Positions 35,509 through 43,977 of a stretch of DNA of 64,000 nt are shown here, piece by piece; position 1 is the stretch's first letter; every line of letters starts with the position of its first letter. The stretch spans positions 3,678,001-3,742,000 of the forward strand of contig NZ_CP134605.1 in the NCBI RefSeq assembly GCF_031844685.1, given 5' to 3'. The notes beneath the pieces are model-generated. The model ran no database searches. It had not been told where the DNA came from and worked only from the letters and a program-made list of their open reading frames with translations. Both the position numbers and the translations under genes were made by a program. This DNA comes from Streptomyces sp. ITFR-21 (GTDB taxonomy: Bacteria; Actinomycetota; Actinomycetes; Streptomycetales; Streptomycetaceae).

Positions 35509-36971
35509 CACGCGGCCTCGGGCACCGGCGCCGCATCCGCCGGCGGCACGTCGCCAGTGGTGTCCCCCTCGGGGACGCCGAACGCCAGCGCCCTGGCGGC
35601 CCGCGCGGAGTCCTGCTCCAGCATCACTTCCATGCGGTCGATCTGCGTGGGGGTGTAGCCGGCGTCCTCCATGAGCTGCCGCCACGGCACACCCAGCGTC
35701 TTCTTCTTCGCCAGGGCGTCCATGAGCTGGGCTTCGGAGCGGTAGGCGACGTTCGCCCAGATCGTCTCCGCGAGCGGGTTGTTACCGCGCTTGGTGTCGC
35801 CCTTGACCAGGAACGCCAGCCGCATGACCTCTTCCCAGTCCTCGCCGAGGAAGGTGGTCTTGTCCCCGCACTTGGCGACCAGGCCGGTCTCGGCCGCGGT
35901 CATCGTGTCCGCGGCGATGTTCTGGACCTTGCCCATGAAGTACGTCGCGGGCGTCCGGGACATCGCCGCGATGTGGCCGGTCAGCAGCTCGATGCCGGCC
36001 ACGAAGTTGGACAGGTCGGCCGCGGCGAAGTTCCCGAACTTCGCGGCCGGGTTGGACGCGCGCAGCATCTTGTTGACGGCCAGGCGCCACAGCTCCGGAT
36101 CATCAATCTCTTGCCCGGTGATCGGATCCTTCGGCAGGTCGATACCCGTACCCCAGCGGGCCGGGAACGCGCCCGCCTCGGCGGCCACCATCAGGTCCGC
36201 GACCAGCTTGTTCACCGCGTTCTGCAGCGGCATGACGCCCTTGTGCTCGGGCGTCGGATCGCTCACCAGCCGGGGGCGGTTGCGCAGCTCCACCATGGAC
36301 ACGCGGCCGAGCGGATTGGGGATGCGCTGCTGGTTCGGAGCGTCCCCGCGGGGCTGCCAGCCGGCCGTCAGCGATGCCGGAAGGGCCAGGCTGGAGCTGA
36401 GTGAGAAGCGGCGCCACTTCCAGATTTCGTCCGGCAGGTAGAGCGTCGCGTAGGTGAAGCCGTCCTCGCCGTCCCAGCGCTTGAGCGCGGCCTTGCGCCG
36501 GCGGCGCGACCCCGGCTCGTAGGCCACGATGCACTGCGTCGCGTCCTCGACCGTGATCTCCGGCTCCGACTGCTCGGCGTCCGGATCTTCCACCCACACC
36601 AGCACGAAGGCCCGGCTCTTCACCATGGCCTCGGTGTGGGCGACCTTCGCCCAGGCGTCCATCGAGCTGGCCTGCCAGATCCGCTGGGCGTCCTTGTCGG
36701 CCTCAGCCGGCTCCTTGTCGTCGCCGGTGCCGAACCGAAAGCCCACGGGGGTCAGCCGCTCCGCGGGGGCGTCGCAGACCACCTCGCACCAGTTGTCGGC
36801 GAAGGTCCCGAACAGCCCCCCGAAGGCGGCCTTGAAGCGGGGCGAGGCGAACCCGAGGTTGTGCTTGCCGCCGTAGTAGTCGTCCCACACGGCAATGTTC
36901 TTCTGCCGTTCGTCCAGCTTCTGTTCGAGCACACGGGTGATACGGAGGGCCTCCTGCGCGGGCACCGGCAC
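35508..36971 (-). CDS. Portal protein
   Basis: The 487-residue protein matches actinophage portals (SPP1 gp6-like): VWDDYYGGKHNL near the N terminus, FADNWCEVVCDAPAERL, KGVMPLQNAVNKLVADLM, and a C-terminal helical part (SEAQLMDALAKKKTLGVPWRQLMEDAG). GTG at 36971 is chosen because AGGAGG lies 7 bases upstream, just after the terminase stop. It forms the dodecameric channel for DNA packaging and ejection. Confidence 0.9.
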   Translation of the reverse strand: MPVPAQEALRITRVLEQKLDERQKNIAVWDDYYGGKHNLGFASPRFKAAFGGLFGTFADNWCEVVCDAPAERLTPVGFRFGTGDDKEPAEADKDAQRIWQASSMDAWAKVAHTEAMVKSRAFVLVWVEDPDAEQSEPEITVEDATQCIVAYEPGSRRRRKAALKRWDGEDGFTYATLYLPDEIWKWRRFSLSSSLALPASLTAGWQPRGDAPNQQRIPNPLGRVSMVELRNRPRLVSDPTPEHKGVMPLQNAVNKLVADLMVAAEAGAFPARWGTGIDLPKDPITGQEIDDPELWRLAVNKMLRASNPAAKFGNFAAADLSNFVAGIELLTGHIAAMSRTPATYFMGKVQNIAADTMTAAETGLVAKCGDKTTFLGEDWEEVMRLAFLVKGDTKRGNNPLAETIWANVAYRSEAQLMDALAKKKTLGVPWRQLMEDAGYTPTQIDRMEVMLEQDSARAARALAFGVPEGDTTGDVPPADAAPVPEAA

Positions 36972-36982
36972 CGGTGAACCTC

Positions 36983-38599
36983 CTATCCGTAAGCGGAGAA
37001 CGAATTCGAGGTGGCCGCGGCCTCGCGCTTGAGCCAGTCCGCGCGGGCCTCGACCGCCAGCGCGGCCGTGACCGCGCTGTCGATCTTCCGGTCGTGGGAC
37101 GGCTTGCCGATCGCGGTCCCGGACGGGCGCCGGACCGGCATCGCGTTGCCGACGTGGCCGGCCTGCGTCTCGTTGCCGTCGTGCGTCAGCTCGCCCGAGG
37201 TCACCGCGGTCTTGAGGCGATCCAGGGCCGGGCACATGCGGGTCGCCACCCGGGTCTCGAAGATGAGGAAGATGTCTTCGCCGAACTCCTCGGCCCACGC
37301 GTCACATTCGTCCCGCCAGTCCGGCGGGTCGCCGTAGGCGGCCACGACCCGGTAGGTCTGCCGCAGGTACGTCATCGCCGTCCGGACCTCGGCGCGCGGC
37401 ACCCGCCAGGAGTCCGGGTCGCCTTGGTCCCACTTGGTCCAGATCATCTGCCGGCCGTCGGCGAACCGCGGGGTGAAAACGTACCCGTCCGACACGCGGC
37501 ACGCGGTGATGGCGGTGCAGTCGTCATGGTCGGAGCCGTCGAAGCCGAGCGTGATCTCCGTGCCGGGCGCGACCTCCTGCGGCAGCGCGCACCGCTCCCA
37601 CAGATGCCGGGACAGCCACGTGTCCGACATGCTGACCGGCAGGTTGAGGAAGTACCGGCGGAACTTCGCCCGATCCTGGGACGGCTTGTGCGCCAGGACC
37701 ACCATGCGGTCCAGGTCCATCCACGACGCCGCCGGGCCATACGCCTGGATCAGCCCCAGCTTCAGCTGTACCGGGTCGTCGTAGACGGCATCCTCGATCA
37801 GGCTCGCCGGAGCCTGCCGGTGATCGAAGTGCAGCCGCGGCGCCTTGTGCGCCTTCGCGTCCCGGTGGGTGCGCTCGGCGATGCTGTCCTCGCCGATCGC
37901 GTACATGGTCGTGGTCTGGAGGCCCCACGGCTCCGCGGTATACCGCTTCATCGTGTTGCGCTGCACCGTCTCGTACATGTCGCGCAGTTCGGGCAGCACA
38001 TACAGGTGCGTCTCGTCCGCGACGAAGAACGACTCCTTACCGCCGTCCTTCGCCGCGCTCGATGCGGTCGAGGGCCGGATCTCGCCGCCGCCCGGCAGGA
38101 AGACCCGGGTCGAAGTCTGCCAGTCGTTGCCGACGTCCACGCCGGGGTAATCCTCGGCCAGCGCCTCGGAGTGCTCCAGCATGTAGGTGACGTTGGCGTA
38201 GGTGTTGCCGGTCTGCGTCTCCTCGGTGGCCAGGCACCGGATGAACGCATAGGTGACCGGGCGGCCGACTGGCTCGCCCTTCTGGTACTCGTACCCCCAG
38301 TCGGAGATCTCCCCGGCCTCGGCCCAGTGGTCGAAGCGGACCGGCGCCAGGGCCTCGGCCACGACCAGCATCCCGGCGTACTCGCTCTTAGCGCGGCCCT
38401 TCGCCCGGGACAGCACGGCCTCGTCCACCCGCCGCCGGCCCCGGCCGTCGATCGCGTAGCAGCAGACGATGAAGCGCAGGATCTCCTCGTCGAGCTCGAT
38501 CTCCTGACCCTGGACGTCGCCGGGGCCGTGGATCAGGTAGGTCTCGATCCAGTCCGCGAGGGCGTAGCCGAGGCTCCGGCGCACCCCCGGGGTCCTCAT
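36983..38599 (-). CDS. Terminase large subunit
   Basis: The 538-residue protein has an N-terminal ATPase with an unusual P-loop (VLSRAKGRAKSEYAG), Walker B plus catalytic Glu in SFFVADETH, and coupling motif region TTTMYAIGEDS. The C-terminal RNase H-like nuclease has Asp in LGFDGSDHDD and further acidic residues, with a late DRKIDSAVTAALAV helix. The K-G-x-x-K-S P-loop variant is frequent in actinophage TerL. It packages DNA with TerS and the portal. Confidence 0.92.
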   Translation of the reverse strand: MRTPGVRRSLGYALADWIETYLIHGPGDVQGQEIELDEEILRFIVCCYAIDGRGRRRVDEAVLSRAKGRAKSEYAGMLVVAEALAPVRFDHWAEAGEISDWGYEYQKGEPVGRPVTYAFIRCLATEETQTGNTYANVTYMLEHSEALAEDYPGVDVGNDWQTSTRVFLPGGGEIRPSTASSAAKDGGKESFFVADETHLYVLPELRDMYETVQRNTMKRYTAEPWGLQTTTMYAIGEDSIAERTHRDAKAHKAPRLHFDHRQAPASLIEDAVYDDPVQLKLGLIQAYGPAASWMDLDRMVVLAHKPSQDRAKFRRYFLNLPVSMSDTWLSRHLWERCALPQEVAPGTEITLGFDGSDHDDCTAITACRVSDGYVFTPRFADGRQMIWTKWDQGDPDSWRVPRAEVRTAMTYLRQTYRVVAAYGDPPDWRDECDAWAEEFGEDIFLIFETRVATRMCPALDRLKTAVTSGELTHDGNETQAGHVGNAMPVRRPSGTAIGKPSHDRKIDSAVTAALAVEARADWLKREAAATSNSFSAYG

Positions 38600-39189
38600 C
38601 CCTCGTCGCCGACCGCCCGAAGCCGGGCGCGGGTGTCACCAGTACGCCGCGGCGCTCTGGCGGCCCGCCGGCCGGCCGCGCCTTCGTCCCCGACCTCCCA
38701 GCGCAGCCTGGCCATGCTCATGGGGTTCAGACCGAGCCGGTCGGCAAGCATCCGCGCCTCCTTCGACGCGTCCAGATCCCCGAGCTCCGCCTTGATCTTC
38801 CACCGCACGTACTGCGCAACCTCGCGCACCGACCGCTGACGCTCCCACATCACCGCCTGCGGCAGCGCCCACAGGTCCGCCCACAGGCCGCCCTCCGCCG
38901 CCGCAGCCGCCTCCAACTGCCTGCCTAGGATGTTCGCCTCGGTCCGCGCCGCGTCCAGCTTCTTCTGCGCCGCAGTCCGCTTCCGCCCCGTCAGCTCCGG
39001 CTCCAGCAAGGCCAGCTCCAGCTCGTCCGCCAGCCGCCGCGCGGCATCGCGCCGCTCGACCATCGCCACATCGTCCAGCAGTGGCCACACCGGCGCCTCA
39101 CCCTCGCGCCCGGCCGCCGGAAGCGGCGTCACCTGCTGCGCGTTCCGCCTGCGGGTCTGCGGATTCGGAACCGGTCCCGTGCCTGCCAT
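38596..39189 (-). CDS. Terminase small subunit
   Basis: The 197-residue helical, basic protein overlaps the large subunit gene (start within its last codons). It has a helix-turn-helix-like C-terminal part (EARMLADRLGLNPMSMARLRWEV) and a coiled coil in the centre. ATG at 39189 has GGAGG upstream. The place directly before TerL supports the role in recognising the packaging site. Confidence 0.78.
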   Translation of the reverse strand: MAGTGPVPNPQTRRRNAQQVTPLPAAGREGEAPVWPLLDDVAMVERRDAARRLADELELALLEPELTGRKRTAAQKKLDAARTEANILGRQLEAAAAAEGGLWADLWALPQAVMWERQRSVREVAQYVRWKIKAELGDLDASKEARMLADRLGLNPMSMARLRWEVGDEGAAGRRAARAPRRTGDTRARLRAVGDEG

Positions 39190-39349
39190 GCCGATCACCC
39201 CTCCGGTGCCATCGCGGCACGTCAGCGCCCCGCCATCGCGGCCGGGCGCAGTTCACAGAGCGTCACTCGACGCATGATCCGAGGACCCCCAGACCCGTAC
39301 ACGCAGCGAGCCACCTCCCCGGCGGTCCGCCGTCTCTTGGCCTTGGGGG

Positions 39350-39715
39350 TCACCCCCCAGGGGCCTGGTCACCCTCCGTGTCGGCGCCCGGCTCGGTGCC
39401 GCAGCAGGCCGGGCAGCGAGCGCTCAGGGTGCAGGTGCAGACACGCTGGCCGATGCCCTCGGGCAGGGGCTGGGTCAGGGTGCGGCTGCGGGGAATCTTG
39501 AGCACCTCGTTGCGGTCGGGGTCGATGATCTTGGCACCGTGGGCGCCGACCTGGTGCTCGGTGTAGACGATCATCTGGCGGTCACCGACCTGCTCGATGG
39601 TCAGGCCGCACTGGTCGATGAGTCGGGGTTCGAGCCCGTTCGCTTTGGCCCAGGCGATCAGTGCGGGCCGGTGCTCGATGACGTCCTGCTCGGTGACGAC
39701 GTGGATGACGGTCAC
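39350..39715 (-). CDS. Hypothetical protein with C-terminal Cys cluster
   Basis: The 121-residue protein has an alpha/beta N-terminal part (VIHVVTEQDVIEHRPALIAWAK) and ends in a dense Cys cluster (CTCTLSARCPACCGTE), plausibly a zinc site. I recognise no family. It overlaps the next small gene by 4 bases (ATGA) and precedes TerS in the same strand direction, so it belongs to the late/early boundary operon. The 160-bp gap after it holds a G/C-rich inverted repeat near 39340-39365. Confidence 0.65.
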   Translation of the reverse strand: MTVIHVVTEQDVIEHRPALIAWAKANGLEPRLIDQCGLTIEQVGDRQMIVYTEHQVGAHGAKIIDPDRNEVLKIPRSRTLTQPLPEGIGQRVCTCTLSARCPACCGTEPGADTEGDQAPGG

Positions 39716-39909
39716 TCGCCTGCTCGCAGGTCGGCGGTGGCGACAGCGGCGAGGTCGATGTCGTCGCTGAAGAGCATGATGCGGGCCAGGCCGAGTTGCT
39801 GGCGGAGTCCGGTCAGCAGTGGCGCGACTTCCTCATGGTCGATGCTCGGGGCGTTGCCGATGATGAGGACGTCGCCGGGCTTGACGAGGACGATGCGGGT
39901 GTCGCTCAT
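39712..39909 (-). CDS. Small hypothetical protein (65 aa)
   Basis: This short soluble alpha/beta protein (TRIVLVKPGDVLIIGNAP ... LGLARIMLFSDDID) is wedged between HNH nuclease and the Cys-cluster gene with 4-base overlaps on both sides. Coding is supported by codon bias and coupling. No domain is recognised. Confidence 0.65.
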   Translation of the reverse strand: MSDTRIVLVKPGDVLIIGNAPSIDHEEVAPLLTGLRQQLGLARIMLFSDDIDLAAVATADLRAGE

Positions 39910-40271
39910 GCGTTCCAGCCTCCGGGTTGGTGTCGTGCTGTCGCGCGGGCGTGGCAGGGCTGGCACAGACCGCGGCCGTACTGCGGGTCGTCGGGGTTCA
40001 GGCCGGCGGCGGCCAGTTCGCGGCGGCTGCGGGGGTAGTGGTCGGCATGCTGGCTGGGCGCCTGCTGGCACAGGACGCACACCGGGTCGCGGGCGAGTAC
40101 GCCGGGCCGGAAGCGCTGCTCGTGTGCGGCGCCGTATCCGCGCTGCCTCGCGCTGCCGCGCTGCCGTTCGGCCTGGGCGCGGTGCTGTGCGCACCGGCCG
40201 GAGTCGGTGAGCTGGGGGCAGCCGGGGACGGAGCAGACGGTGCGGGCCCGGCGTCTGGCCACGGTGACCAC
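39906..40271 (-). CDS. HNH endonuclease next to terminase
   Basis: The 121-residue protein has a Cys4 zinc framework (CSVPGCPQL ... CVLCQQAP ... CQPCH) and an HNH-type core with AxHYxPRS and LCQPCHARATARHQPGGW. Phages of this type encode an HNH protein near TerS/TerL that works with the terminase to cut concatemers. The GTG start at 40271 has no other gene immediately upstream, so this may be the first gene of the packaging operon. Confidence 0.85.
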   Translation of the reverse strand: MVTVARRRARTVCSVPGCPQLTDSGRCAQHRAQAERQRGSARQRGYGAAHEQRFRPGVLARDPVCVLCQQAPSQHADHYPRSRRELAAAGLNPDDPQYGRGLCQPCHARATARHQPGGWNA

Positions 40272-40443
40272 CTCCGCGTTCTACGGTGTGGACCTACGAG
40301 AGGGGGTGCATCACGTGCGATGTGATGCTGCTCCGTGGTTCAGGCGTGGGTGGCGGCCTGTTGCCCGTCCCGGAGGCTGGGCCGCTCGTTTGTGCCCCTG
40401 CCGTGGCGCCTCCGTGGGCTGGGACGGGTCCGGGGCATGACGA

Positions 40444-40471
40444 AGGCCCCGGCGGTGTCCGCGCGGGGCCT
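40444..40471 (-). terminator. Hairpin upstream of the packaging operon
   Basis: Inverted repeat AGGCCCC (40444-40450) / GGGGCCT (40465-40471), extended by G-C pairs inward. It lies downstream of the leftward HTH gene that ends at 40532, so it probably ends that transcript and isolates the packaging operon. The 260-bp gap 40272-40531 otherwise shows only A/T-richer sequence near 40480-40530. Confidence 0.6.
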
Positions 40472-40531
40472 GCTGTCCTTTGTCCGGACATACGTCTGCG
40501 GAAAGATCGTCACACCGGTTGTGACCTGCTG

Positions 40532-40723
40532 TCAAGCGGCGGCGCGCTCGGCGAGGAGCGCGAGCACCTGCTCGGTGTCGTAGTACGGCTGGCGCGGGCT
40601 TCCGCCGACGGCGGTGAGCCGGCCGCGGCGCCGGAGCTCGCGGATGCCGCCCAGGGTGATGCCGAGGGTGGTGGCGGCCTGGTGGGCGGACATGTAGCCG
40701 GGGGGCAGGTCGAGCGGTTCCAT
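40532..40723 (-). CDS. Excisionase/AlpA-like helix-turn-helix protein
   Basis: The 63-residue protein is a winged-helix DNA-binding domain of the MerR/AlpA (HTH_17) type: YMSAHQAATTLGITLGGIRELRRRGRLTAVGGSPRQPYYDTEQVLALLAE. Such proteins serve as excisionases or small regulators. For a serine integrase the directionality factor cannot be guessed by family, so this is only a candidate. It stands alone before the membrane-protein module. Confidence 0.75.
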   Translation of the reverse strand: MEPLDLPPGYMSAHQAATTLGITLGGIRELRRRGRLTAVGGSPRQPYYDTEQVLALLAERAAA

Positions 40724-40781
40724 GCCCTCATGATGCCGCTGTGCGGCCCGGGGCGTGGGTGCCTCGGGCCGCACAGCGGGG

Positions 40782-41477
40782 TCAGGGGTGGATGTGCTGG
40801 CGGGGTGTGGGGGCGGTCTTGATGATGACCGCGGCCCCTTCTCCGATCTGCTCGGTGGTGTTGTTGGTGTTGTTGTTGGCGTGTTGACCTGCGGAAACAA
40901 CGTCGACAGGGGGTGTCGGGAGGGGTGGGGGGAGCGGGGGCAGGTCGAGCCGGTGGATGCCGGTGGTGACGGCCGGGTCGGCGCCGGGGACGCGGACGGC
41001 CTTGGTGGGGATGCCGGCGGCGCGGCAGAGGGCGAGCACGTCGTACTCCCGGCCGGTCTCTTCGAACAGCTGGTGTCCGATCGCGGTGAGGTGAACGTTG
41101 CCGCCTCGGGCGACGTCGTGCACCAGTTCCGCGAACGCGTCCGTGTCGAGCAGTTGGTCGTCGTCCTCCATCTCGGCTTCCTCTGTGTCCTCCTGGTCCT
41201 CGTCGTCGGACTCGGTGTCGTCGGGTGCGCCGGCGACCCACACGGACAGGGCAAGCAGGCCGCCCGCGGCGCCCCACGCGATGGGCCCGAGTTCGTAGGC
41301 CAAGCCGCCGGTGAACCAGGCGGCCACTCCCCCGCCGGTGGCGCGGCCGAGGGCGGCACGGGTGCGGCCGGCGGTCTCGTGGTCGGCGGCGGTGAGCCAT
41401 GCGCCGGCGGCGGTGAGGAGCTGGTCGAGGCCGCGCAGGATGCGGTCCGGCTCGGGGGTGCTGGTCTGGGTGGTCAT
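40782..41477 (-). CDS. Membrane-associated protein of plasmid-spread-like module
   Basis: The 231-residue protein has one or two hydrophobic segments (GGLAYELGPIAWGAAGGLLALSVWVAG, about residues 57-85), then a long acidic stretch (Asp/Glu about 88-115), a winged-helix-like segment (FAELVHDVARGGNVHLTAIGHQLFEE) and a Pro/Asn-rich tail. Similar proteins lie near transfer genes of actinobacterial conjugative elements. It overlaps the upstream gene as ATGA. No function can be assigned from sequence. Confidence 0.65.
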   Translation of the reverse strand: MTTQTSTPEPDRILRGLDQLLTAAGAWLTAADHETAGRTRAALGRATGGGVAAWFTGGLAYELGPIAWGAAGGLLALSVWVAGAPDDTESDDEDQEDTEEAEMEDDDQLLDTDAFAELVHDVARGGNVHLTAIGHQLFEETGREYDVLALCRAAGIPTKAVRVPGADPAVTTGIHRLDLPPLPPPLPTPPVDVVSAGQHANNNTNNTTEQIGEGAAVIIKTAPTPRQHIHP

Positions 41478-41977
41478 GAGGCCATCTCCTGGGTGAAGAC
41501 GGCGCCGAGCGCGTTGACCGAGGAGCCGAGGGGCATGGCGGCGGCGCCGGCGACGGTGCCGGACAGGGCCAGGCAGATCCCTGCAGCCAGGCCGAGCAGG
41601 AGCTTCCAGGAGCGCAGCTTCTTGGAGAACCTGGCGATGCAGACGAGGGTGACGGTCAGGAGGAGGACGACGACGTGGCCGCCGGGGTCGAGGACCAGCT
41701 GGTGGGCGCGGGTGACGTCCATGGTGGTGCCGCCGACTCCCCAGCTCAGGGCCTTGTCGCCGATCTGGTTGCCGCCCCACAGGGTGATGCGGGAGCCCCA
41801 GCCGAGGAGGCCGCCGCCGGAGAGGGTGATGAGCATGCCGTAGGCGATGGCGAGGATGACGGGGATCAGGGTGCGGGGCCGGTGCTTTTCGCGGTGCCAC
41901 CAGTAGGTGCCGTAGATGATGAGCAGGGCGGTGCCGGTGGTGACGCCGCCGAGGGTGACGGCTGAGGTGATGTGCAC
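41474..41977 (-). CDS. Four-TM membrane protein (Spd-like)
   Basis: The 167-residue protein has about four hydrophobic segments (VTTGTALLIIYGTYWW, TLIPVILAIAYGMLITLSGG, VVVLLLTVTLVCIARF, LLLGLAAGICLALSGTVAG). It resembles small multi-TM proteins encoded with Spd genes of Streptomyces plasmids, which act in plasmid spread within mycelium. Why a tailed phage keeps such a gene is unknown. Coupled to its neighbours by overlap. Confidence 0.65.
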   Translation of the reverse strand: MHITSAVTLGGVTTGTALLIIYGTYWWHREKHRPRTLIPVILAIAYGMLITLSGGGLLGWGSRITLWGGNQIGDKALSWGVGGTTMDVTRAHQLVLDPGGHVVVLLLTVTLVCIARFSKKLRSWKLLLGLAAGICLALSGTVAGAAAMPLGSSVNALGAVFTQEMAS

Positions 41978-41986
41978 GGGTGGTCC

Positions 41987-42142
41987 TCAGTGGAGTTGGG
42001 CGGCTGCGTAGCCGCCGATGGCGATGACGAGGGCGGCCGTGGTCATGACGGGCCGCAGGGCTCGCCGGTCGATGCGCAGGAGCCAGAGGGCTGCGGTGAC
42101 GGTGGCGGTGAGGAAGAAGGCCAGGGCGAACGTGGTGACCAC
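41987..42142 (-). CDS. Tiny membrane protein (51 aa)
   Basis: Two hydrophobic helices (TTFALAFFLTATVTAALWLL and MTTAALVIAIGGYAAAQL) with an Arg-rich loop between them. The GTG start at 42142 follows a GGGAG site. It lies in the same module as the four-TM protein and is 9 bp upstream of it. Confidence 0.6.
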   Translation of the reverse strand: MVTTFALAFFLTATVTAALWLLRIDRRALRPVMTTAALVIAIGGYAAAQLH

Positions 42143-42268
42143 GGGTACTCCCGGGGCGCGTGCGGTGTGGTCGCGCGCGGGTCTGCTCGCCGGGTCTGCA
42201 CGCCGCGCGGGGCGGGGTGCTCGCCGGGGCTCGCCGGTCTGCGGGCTGCGGGCGGCAGCCTCAGCCGG

Positions 42269-42291
42269 GGCCGTGCCGGGATGGCACGGCC
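42269..42291 (-). terminator. Hairpin after the large spread-like membrane gene
   Basis: Perfect 9-bp stem GGCCGTGCC (42269-42277) / GGCACGGCC (42283-42291) with a 5-nt loop, 18 bases beyond the leftward stop at 42309. Confidence 0.65.
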
Positions 42292-42308
42292 GCGACTGGG
42301 GTTGCCGG

Positions 42309-43547
42309 TCAGCCGGTGATGCCGTCGTCGGCGGCGGTGCCGGTCTCTTCCTCGCGGGACAGGACGGCACCCCAGCTGCGGCGGACGCGCTCCTCGCTGC
42401 CGACGAATCCGTGCTCGCGGAAGACGGTCTTGGCCTGCCGGTAGGACAGCGGCGGGTCGTCGTGGTGGCGCAGCCACCGCAGGACGACGGCCAGCTGCTC
42501 GTCGTCCAGCGCCTCGCCCGGGACAGGCACGGGCACGCCCGCGACGAGGGCGAGCTCGGCGAGCGTCACGCCCGGGACGGGTACCGGGACGGGTACCGGG
42601 ACGGCCGGGACGGCCGGGACGGCCGGGACGTGGTCCGGGACGGTGGGTGTCCCGGCGGGTGTCCCGGCCTCGTCCGGCTGGGCCGGGCCGGGGGTGCTGG
42701 CCTGCGTGACGGCATCCGGGACACCCGCCCCGCCGACCGTCCCGCCGACCGTCCCGGCCTCCGGTTCGGGTGCGGCCTCCAGGGCGGGCGCGGCCGGTCC
42801 TTCCAGGCTGCCCGGGACGCCCGGGACGGGTGCCGGGACGGTGGGCGTCCCGGGCGTGACGGTGGGCGGGACGGTGAGCCCGTACATGGCGCCGAGCGCG
42901 GTGTCGGCGGACTGGATCGTGCGGGCGCGCTGCACGGTGACGAGGCCGTCCCCCAGCTCCATGTCGTCCGCTCCCACCCGCCGGGCGAGCTTCCACGCCC
43001 GCCGCTCGGCCGACCGGCGCTCCTTCAGGTCGGGGTGGTGGGCGGCGACCGCCCACTCGTAGGCCAGGCGCCGGGTGGTCTCGGCGGTGCGCCGGCGGGC
43101 CTCGACATCGACGCCGCTGGTGCGGATGACGATCCGGCGGGCGATGAGCCCGCAGCCCTCGGCGGCCACGCACATCGCGACCGAGGAGATCGCGTAGACG
43201 GCGGTCTGGGCGGCGCCCTGGGCGACGGTGGCCCCGATGACGGCGGCGGCCGTCGGGAGCAGCCACAGCGCCACGCGGACGGTGCGGGGGGCGGTCTGGC
43301 CGAGCATGATCAGGGCGACGTAGGCGCCGGACAGGATCAGGGTGGCGCCTTCGCCGCCGGCGACCGCGCCGAGGGCGGTGCCGGAGCGGTGGAACGCGGC
43401 GCCGAGGTTGGTGTAGGTGCCGTAGGCGCCGGCGGCGCCGATGGCGAGGATCCCGGCGGCGGTGACGCCGAGGATGATCGCCTGGGCGAGCGTCAGCGGG
43501 CGTCCCCCGGCGGGCAGCGGGCCGGGTACGGGCGGGCTGGTGGTCAT
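42309..43547 (-). CDS. Conjugal-transfer/Spd-like membrane protein with Pro-Val repeat linker
   Basis: The 412-residue protein has four N-terminal hydrophobic segments (about residues 20-140), an Arg-rich cytoplasmic region (KERRSAERRAWKLARR), a long Pro/Val/Ala/Gly linker with repeated PAVPAVPAV and PVPVPVPVPG units, and a C-terminal winged-helix-like domain (LRHHDDPPLSYRQAKTVFREHGF). The membrane layout resembles DUF2637-type transfer proteins of Streptomyces plasmids and ICEs. The repeat linker is encoded by tandem GGGAC-type DNA. It could bind DNA or a partner while anchored in the membrane. Confidence 0.7.
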   Translation of the reverse strand: MTTSPPVPGPLPAGGRPLTLAQAIILGVTAAGILAIGAAGAYGTYTNLGAAFHRSGTALGAVAGGEGATLILSGAYVALIMLGQTAPRTVRVALWLLPTAAAVIGATVAQGAAQTAVYAISSVAMCVAAEGCGLIARRIVIRTSGVDVEARRRTAETTRRLAYEWAVAAHHPDLKERRSAERRAWKLARRVGADDMELGDGLVTVQRARTIQSADTALGAMYGLTVPPTVTPGTPTVPAPVPGVPGSLEGPAAPALEAAPEPEAGTVGGTVGGAGVPDAVTQASTPGPAQPDEAGTPAGTPTVPDHVPAVPAVPAVPVPVPVPVPGVTLAELALVAGVPVPVPGEALDDEQLAVVLRWLRHHDDPPLSYRQAKTVFREHGFVGSEERVRRSWGAVLSREEETGTAADDGITG

Positions 43548-43558
43548 CGAGGTGGTCC

Positions 43559-43741
43559 TCACAGGAAGTCGCCGCCGCTGTCGGGCAGGGTGTCGTCGGT
43601 CTCGGTGACGGTCAGGTCGGGCACGTACTTGCGGATGCGCCCGATGCGTTCCTCCGCGAAGCCGGGGGCGTTGGTGGAGAACTCGTCCAAAAATTCGCCG
43701 CCGGGGCCGGTGACGCGGTACTTGGTCATCTGGAGTGCCAT
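43559..43741 (-). CDS. Small hypothetical protein (60 aa)
   Basis: A short beta-rich protein (MTKYRVTGPGGEFLDEFSTNAPGF) with an acidic tail. ATG at 43741 follows a GG-rich stretch. Similar 60-residue proteins occur beside Spd genes in actinobacterial elements. Function unknown. Confidence 0.6.
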   Translation of the reverse strand: MALQMTKYRVTGPGGEFLDEFSTNAPGFAEERIGRIRKYVPDLTVTETDDTLPDSGGDFL

Positions 43742-43806
43742 GAGGGTCCTTACGGGGGTGGGGTGGGGCGGGGGCGGGGCGATGCCCGGCCCCGCGGCGG
43801 GTGGGG

Positions 43807-43977
43807 TCAGCGGCGGCGGATACCGCGTTCGCGGTCGCGCTCGGCCTGCTGCCACTGCTGGGCGGCACGGTCGGCGGAGCGCGCGTTGCAGTGGTGGCGG
43901 CGGGACCGGGCGGCGGAGGCGCGCTCGTCGCGGGGGGTGGCGTGGCCGCCGAGCCACGCGAACAGGCCGCCGCTCAC
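43807..43977 (-). CDS. Tiny Arg/Ala-rich protein (56 aa)
   Basis: GTG at 43977 overlaps the stop of the zinc mini-protein as GTGA. The product starts VSGGLFAWLGGHATPRDERAS and is strongly basic with several Arg-His pairs, suggesting nucleic-acid or ribosome contact. No family recognised. The upstream part of the longer open frame is the shadow of the zinc protein. Confidence 0.5.
   Translation of the reverse strand: MSGGLFAWLGGHATPRDERASAARSRRHHCNARSADRAAQQWQQAERDRERGIRRR

Noticed and set aside
39600-39640. tRNA-like GGTTCGAGCCC sequence
   Set aside because: It lies inside a protein-coding gene and the flanks do not fold into a cloverleaf with an acceptor stem.
40532-40723. Definite assignment of the AlpA-like protein as the phage excisionase
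   Set aside because: Directionality factors of serine integrases are not predictable by family and this gene is 14 kb from the integrase, so only a candidate role is stated.
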